From Phoronis australis (lineage: Eukaryota > Phoronida > Phoronidae): a stretch of 64,000 bases of DNA. This document shows, one piece after another, positions 58,760 to 64,000 of the stretch (position 1 is its first letter; every line of letters starts with the position of its first letter). The notes beneath the pieces are model-generated. The model was not told the origin of the DNA, did not search any database, and was given only the letters and a program-made list of their open reading frames with translations. Both the position numbers and the translations under genes were made by a program. The stretch lies in the NCBI GenBank assembly GCA_002633005.1, contig NMRA01000301.1, positions 398,259 to 462,258 on the forward strand, in the 5' to 3' direction.

Positions 58760-59690
58760 TGTAGACGTAATGGTTAAACCGTGGGGCCGAGGGCAGCCGA
58801 TTTTGCTCAAATCAGCTTATTTCCTCACCTGGGAATAAACACTCCTTTAAAATGGTTACGATTCGCTCACCCGAAATACAGTCAATAAACATGTAGTCAA
58901 TCACATCATTGAATTTGAATTGGGACGAGAAAAATAACGGGATCGTCGCGCCTCTGAAGTTGAGATAAACCAGAACTCCGCCAAAGAAGCGAACATTTGA
59001 TTTACATATAGACCATTTCCCACTATAAACCAGGTAAAGTTTGGGAGACAAAAGAATCAAGCTCGGGAACTAGCGTGACCACGGGCTTCGCTTGTAATTC
59101 ATGGCGTTATCTCTCAAGTTCTGCGTTTTAGCGAGATTCTCGCCTTTACGGAACTTACGCCTGGTCACATCTTTTTGCTAAGTCAGATGAGATGTGATTT
59201 CTAGACCATGCTAGTTGAACAAAATGACAAAGCGTGTACAGCCAACTTGTTGAGCTTAGTCTGATGCAATAACGAACTGTAAGTTCTTTTAAAGCTTAAT
59301 CACCTTTGTATTGAAAAATGAAATGTTTATATCAATTTCTGCTAACTTAAGTAGGGAGGCGGGCTCGTAGCATCTTTCAGTTGATATCAGGTGAAGCTTT
59401 TGTTTTTGAAAAGATAGTCATTTAAACAAAACGTAACACCCCCAATGTTCAAAGCAATAACAATCGAAAATTAAACAAACTTTAGAGCGGCTGAGATATT
59501 ATAAAGGAAACTTTGCGTGTTTGACAGCAGTAATTTTTGCCACGAGAATATAGTTTGCACACGTAGCACACCTTTCCGGTACTACCAACTGTATTACAAA
59601 GCACCTCTATATTATATATCTTAGAACACACATACCTCAATATGTTTCTAGTGCAACTCCAAAAATAAAGAGAGTAGGTACAAACTCAAA
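58760..59690. other. Gene-free stretch 3' of the H1-tail-like gene
   Basis: No gene recognised. Confidence 0.35.
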
Positions 59691-59692
59691 CT

Positions 59693-59698
59693 TTTATT
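59693..59698 (-). promoter_or_regulatory. Candidate polyadenylation signal of the H1-tail-like gene
   Basis: AATAAA on the gene's strand, about 355 bases after the stop. No replication-type histone 3' stem-loop is seen after the stop codon, so the transcript would be polyadenylated. Confidence 0.45.
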
Positions 59699-60052
59699 TA
59701 GTACGACACTCTGCTAAAGAATAAAAAACGTCCATAAATAAATAGCTCATTGATGAAAACAGATCCACAGAGTTAATTTGTAAGGTAAGGCTATTAGCTG
59801 TGATCCACAAAAACTGGATGTTTATTGGATTTGTCCACTAAACAAAGAACAGACGCTTGGCACTTGAACCTTTGAGGACGTTCTTTTTGTCGACTCACTG
59901 GCGTCCAGTAAGAGAGCGGAATAGAATTCCCATATAGAATATGACATACTAATAGCTATTTGTGTAAAAATATCAATAAATAGTAGTATTTTCTAGGAAA
60001 TGTACAATGTATAAAACCACTCTAAATGTCTGTCCGCCTCAAAAGCTAGTGT

Positions 60053-60678
60053 CTATTTCTTGGCCTTTGCAGTCTTCTTCGCTGTCTTCTTTGCTACTTT
60101 CTTTGTAGCCTTCTTAGCTGCGGCCTTCTTGGCGGGCTTGGGACCTTGAATTATAATAATAATAATGTTAATTATAGCAATATTAATAAAACGGATACAA
60201 ACCCGCGATCCACCAAAAAGCCAACTTTTGCTTTAGACCATTCACAACTATGAAGTTTGTATCAACTTGTTCCTGACTCAGAAGAGAATTGGTTTCTGAG
60301 CGTGGAAATTTTTAGGTGCGTAAAATGAGCCAGTTTGGAGAGCCTGGTCTCAACCAAGTCAAGAAATCACCTCTAATTTGACCAAGAAAGAATTCGAGGC
60401 CAATTTCATGATGGTACCTAATCTAAATCAAAAGTTAGTTTGTGTACCAGACGATAGGTTGATATTCGCTATAGTATGTGCGAACGTAACAACAATAATA
60501 ACTAAGATAACATCGAGAACAAAAATAAAAATAAACATAATTAGTAATATATTAATAATCAGGGTAATAATTTGATTGTAATGTTACTAAAATGACAACG
60601 GTACTAACGTGCTGTCTTTTTGGACTTTGCTGGTGCCTTTTTGGGTTTGGGCTTCGCTGCTGTTTTTGCTTTGGCCAT
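60053..60678 (-). CDS. Small Lys/Ala-rich H1-tail-like (protamine-like) protein, two coding exons
   Basis: Exon 60678-60609 (ATG to ACA GCA C) is joined to exon 60144-60053 across a 464-bp intron with donor C/GTTAGT and acceptor TTCAAG/GTCC. The split codon becomes Arg and the frame stays open to TAG. Without splicing, translation would stop one codon after the junction, so the intron is well supported. The 53-residue product has 23 Lys, 16 Ala, 5 Pro, 5 Thr and one Arg, with KPKPKKAPAK and tandem AKKT/AKKA steps. This is exactly the composition of a histone H1 C-terminal tail, but no winged-helix globular domain precedes it. It should be nuclear and DNA-binding. Sperm chromatin packaging (protamine-like), a linker-histone variant or a ribosomal/nucleolar basic peptide are all possible. 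The function is inferred from composition only. Confidence 0.72.
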
Positions 60679-60708
60679 ATTGTTAGGTTTGTGATGAGTT
60701 CCTGAGGT

Positions 60709-61680
60709 GGGCTGAAAATAAAACACTAGTTGTTAATCTTAATGTACAACTGATTGCACACATTACGCTAAGAGTTAAATCAGAACCTTTTCCGAGAGAA
60801 GTATGATCGGGCCCAGTGTCTAATATTAGAACTCGAGATCAAACTTACTTTTGACATCGATTTTCCGTTCTGTTTTGCTGTACCGTGATAGTATAGCTCG
60901 TGCGAACAATTAAGTTTCTAATTCCACTTTGCACTTTATATGGCATTTAGCACTGAAGCTAATAAGTTCAAGTTTGATCTCAGAATCTCTAGTTTTTACT
61001 GAAGTTATAGGCTTGTAGCTCAAACCAAAGTCATCAAGTGCGAAGTTCGTGAACTATAGACACTAACCTGCACGCATTTGTTAATAATCGAAAACCATGA
61101 ACAAAATAAGTAAAAACGCCTACTGGCAGCATATCGACTCAAGATAAGTGACCAAGCGCGAGCGCTGGCAAGATTCCAACAGGGTCTTGGTGAATCTGAA
61201 ACTCAATACCTTGTAAAACCCTCATCTCTACGTCGCAATTAATGCTCGTTATAGCAATCTTTTAGTGTAACTATTCATTAGTCTACACCAATCTTTACGT
61301 GACCTAGTTTTACGAGAACCTGTTTGTTACTCCTGAACATGTTCTCGTCACTGACTCAGCGAATTTTGTTTTGCATACACGACAGCAAAATCAAATGAAC
61401 TGGTCGTGACCATCATCAATTTATAAATGTAATGCGCATGTTCAAAAATTCAGCGCCAAACTGACTTTTTTGCAGGCAAATGGAGATTAACTTTAGTTGG
61501 TGAAACAAGAGACTAGCAGAACGACTAAGGCCAACTGATATATTATCCGCTTCGATCTTATATGAGACTAACCGTGTGCACAATTTGAAAGATACAATGG
61601 CCTAGATTTGGCAAAACCGATAATCAGAGGCAACACTTACCAGACTGCTAGTTGAGAAATTTGAAATTCAACTGACAGGG
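60709..61680 (-). promoter_or_regulatory. 5'UTR exon, intron and promoter of the H1-tail-like gene
   Basis: A strong acceptor, TTTTATTTTCAG/CCCACC, ends at 60712, 33 bases before the ATG. The best upstream donor is CAGTCTG/GTAAGTG at 61641/61640, giving a 929-bp intron and a 5'UTR exon that starts somewhere above 61680. A TTTATTTTC element (near 61720) could serve as a TATA box. Confidence 0.5.
60805..61072. mobile_element. GGGCCC-ended small element in the 5'UTR intron
   Basis: Starts GGGCCCAGTGTCTAATATTAG and ends near CTATAGACACTAACC. Shared interior phrases with 54590-54992 and 27755-28075 include AATAAGTTCAAGTTTGA and GTCATCAAGTGCGAA. It is a third, diverged member of that MITE family. 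Confidence 0.5.
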
Positions 61681-61749
61681 GACGCTAAAAACCGACGCTA
61701 AAATCTACTATGACCTCGAGAAAATAAACAATGTAGTAAATTCACAATA

Positions 61750-61875
61750 TCCAATGGAAAACTGGGTAACAAAAAGACATTTCAAACGAACCAATCAGGA
61801 TAAGTGTTGCATAAACAATTGCATCATTCATAGTATTATAACCCACGCGTCCTGGCAAGCCGTAATTTAATTGGC
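61750..61875 (-). promoter_or_regulatory. CCAAT-box cluster upstream of the H1-tail-like gene
   Basis: CCAAT pentamers occur at 61751-61755 and 61791-61795 on the plus strand and at 61870-61874 on the gene's strand, within 125 bp of each other and just upstream of the 5'UTR exon. Repeated CCAAT boxes are usual in histone-type promoters. This supports a promoter here but does not prove one. Confidence 0.45.
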
Positions 61876-61899
61876 GGATACAAACAAAGCCTCAGGAAA

Positions 61900-64000
61900 G
61901 GCTTTTGGGCGGCAGAAACGATTTTTGTTTACAAAAGTCCGTTGCTTTTATGTGACCATTCGTATAATCGCCTTGGAAACAGCGTCACCTTTCCTAAGTT
62001 ACGATTAAAGAAGCCTACGCAGTACGGGACGCACAGTTTTGATAAACAGCATATATCAGTGTACACTGACCACTTTTAAAAATTGTTTACATATGGACCT
62101 ATCGCATACGTTCATGGTAACAAAGGTGCTTGCTGTGCTACGGTACTCAATTAATTTTTGACGGAGGAAAAGTTGAACAATTACTTCATCCGAGGGAGGA
62201 AGGGTGCTGGGATCCTAAAAATTTAAAAGTGTTCCAGATACCGTTAGTCTTGCAGGGGTATAACCCTTTCATCCGGTTTTTAAACACACAGCTGTGATGA
62301 GTTTTTAAACCACATAGGTAAAAGAATGCCCCGGGTTTTTCATTTTTCAGAGGCGTCAAACCGATGCGTTTCATAGTTTCGAAAAACATTGTCAGCAGTA
62401 TAGTCGTCAAGGTATGGTTGAAACTAGTGTCACTGACGGGAGCGCCGTCTATTGATGGAGTCCTGAGTTAAGGAGAATGAGATTCATGTGTTAGAGTGAT
62501 TATTTGTATTTTAAAGGGTATCTGTTGATGTATTCCCTTATTTGGTACTTCCGATGACGAAATTTTCACTTTACATTTGATTGGTTTTTACGTTTCACTT
62601 GAGGACCCTATTTAAGCGCAACTTGATACATTCGCGGTGCGAATTTCCTATAAAAATGGGCCCCAAACGCTCAAACTTTCGATTCTACCGGGTCTCAGGC
62701 CTCACCTCAAGGAATCCCAACCGAAGTAATAAGCTTTTAGAGTCTTTTCATTCTAACTTAATGATGAATTTAATGTTGTTCAGTGTATTTTTCTAGCTTA
62801 TATAAATTTTTGAGTTATTTGTCAAAGCAGAGATGACGACGGAAGCTAATGCGATGAGTTGTAATTAAGTTTGTAGAGTTGTATTTTATATTTAGCGCAT
62901 AATCAGTATATTAGTCTACTTCTCTCTTGTTTCACTCTCTATAAGTTGTTACTATGGTTCTCAACCGAATGAAAAAGTACACAACGCTATGATCGTTATT
63001 TTTATCGGGTACGCCAACTCATAGGCGACTTTAGATGATGTAGATATCGGTGCTGGTCGCTCCACCGATTCCCGTTACCTTAGTAAAGCATTATTTTGTA
63101 TGCTTATCATTTGTGAAAAATGTAAAAATGCACCCCTTGTCGCCCCACTATTAAAGTGGTGAGACTACAAGTGTAGAAGGTGTGATGTTGTCAAACACCG
63201 ACACAAGGGGGGTTACTCAAAATAGAAACAATCAGTACTGGAAACAGACGACTCAACATAAGATGTATGCATTACTTACACAAGGAAAATAAAATGAATA
63301 TAATCAGTTTAGTTTTGTGAAAATGTAAGCATTTAGAATCATCATATATGGTTACTAGATGTTATGATATAAAGGTTTGATGCTAGTGTGAACATTAAAC
63401 ATCTCATTGGCAGCTTTTCAGCACATACATGCATTCAAACCCACATTTGATGTTTTATTTTTTCTTAACTCTACTGCAAAAAATTCACTTTTTGGCGATA
63501 GGGTTGTACCTTAACATGACGTAACTCGAAAAAGAACAAGAGTCACGTGGAGAACTTTTGGCACAGTGTGTGGCAATGTTTTGGGTACCAGTAGAAGTGC
63601 CAGGTTTCAAAATGCAGTTTTGCGAATTTGTCGGCTAAGGAAGTTGATTTCCAGCCAGGTTCTTTTTGATCACACATGAAGGCCTAACACTGAGACATGT
63701 CATTATTCCATTGGTGAATGAACAACTCTATAGTCGTCACTGAACTCGACTGAGAAATTAGGTAAGTTTAAAAACAAAAAACGTGACAGTCAAGTTTATA
63801 GTCTCGAGCTACTACCGTAGCAATCAGTCGAGAAATGATATACGTGTTGACGTAGGGTCGTTACCGACAGTAGTAAAGTCACCCAATCATTGAGTGGCAC
63901 CCGGCCGCCACGTACTGACCGCATCCGTCTACGTGTAAATTACGGGCAGTTCACGCGCTCTGGACCTGCCATGCTGCCATAACCTTGCACTGACACTGAA
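61900..64000. other. Gene-free right flank
   Basis: No gene, RNA or repeat recognised in about 2 kb. A short stem (AAAGCCT/AGGCTTT, 61886-61905) is not a histone 3' stem-loop by sequence. Confidence 0.4.

Noticed and set aside
61886-61905. Possible histone 3' stem-loop
   Set aside because: The stem AAAGCCT/AGGCTTT does not match the conserved GGYYCTT-TTTC-type histone hairpin, and it lies upstream of the gene.

Overview
This window is animal nuclear DNA. It is AT-rich and gene-poor, it has spliceosomal introns (GT..AG) and AATAAA polyadenylation signals, and it is packed with transposable elements: Penelope-like, Ty3/Gypsy, several non-LTR retrotransposon families, TTAA-targeting DNA elements and many small foldback elements. 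Direct copies sit immediately after single-N gaps and differ by indels, which suggests a highly heterozygous diploid whose two haplotypes were partly assembled end to end. The two transporter genes are related to the MFSD4/NaGLT1 group. I would guess a marine invertebrate, possibly an invertebrate deuterostome or lophotrochozoan, but the sequence does not fix the phylum.

Only three host genes are well supported, all on the minus strand. Two are paralogous 12-TM MFS transporters with intronless coding regions behind a 5'UTR splice acceptor (15218-16783 and 32323-33957). The third is a tiny spliced gene (60053-60678, 5'UTR exon ending at 61641). It encodes a 53-residue Lys/Ala-rich protein that looks like a free-standing histone H1 tail or protamine-like protein.

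Layout. 0-15 kb: intergenic, with minisatellites, a single-N contig-overlap duplication (3254-4465), a 537-bp TTAA element, foldbacks and a LINE 3' fragment. 15-17 kb: transporter 1. 19.8-24.1 kb: a minus-strand LINE with reverse transcriptase, RNase H and C-terminal zinc region, split by a 1.68-kb TTAA element and carrying a second 78-bp insertion with its own target duplication. 25-28.1 kb: microsatellites, a GC-rich repeat island and a small TIR element. 29.7-36.2 kb: transporter 2 between two tandem arrays of about 150-bp monomers, each monomer starting with a motif close to the CTCF core consensus. 39-40.2 kb: a LINE endonuclease fragment. 41-48.4 kb: a decayed Ty3/Gypsy element, itself split by two insertions. 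49-51 kb: dispersed repeats and a nested inverted-repeat element. 53.8-56.2 kb: two Penelope-like fragments, one with a MITE, again separated by a single N. 56.6-58.8 kb: foldbacks and a second copy of the large TTAA element. 59.7-61.9 kb: the H1-tail-like gene. 62-64 kb: nothing recognised.

The host genes show no obvious shared pathway. The most interesting structure is the pair of higher-order CTCF-motif arrays around transporter 2, in which a mobile family has laid down about 16 sites in one orientation.
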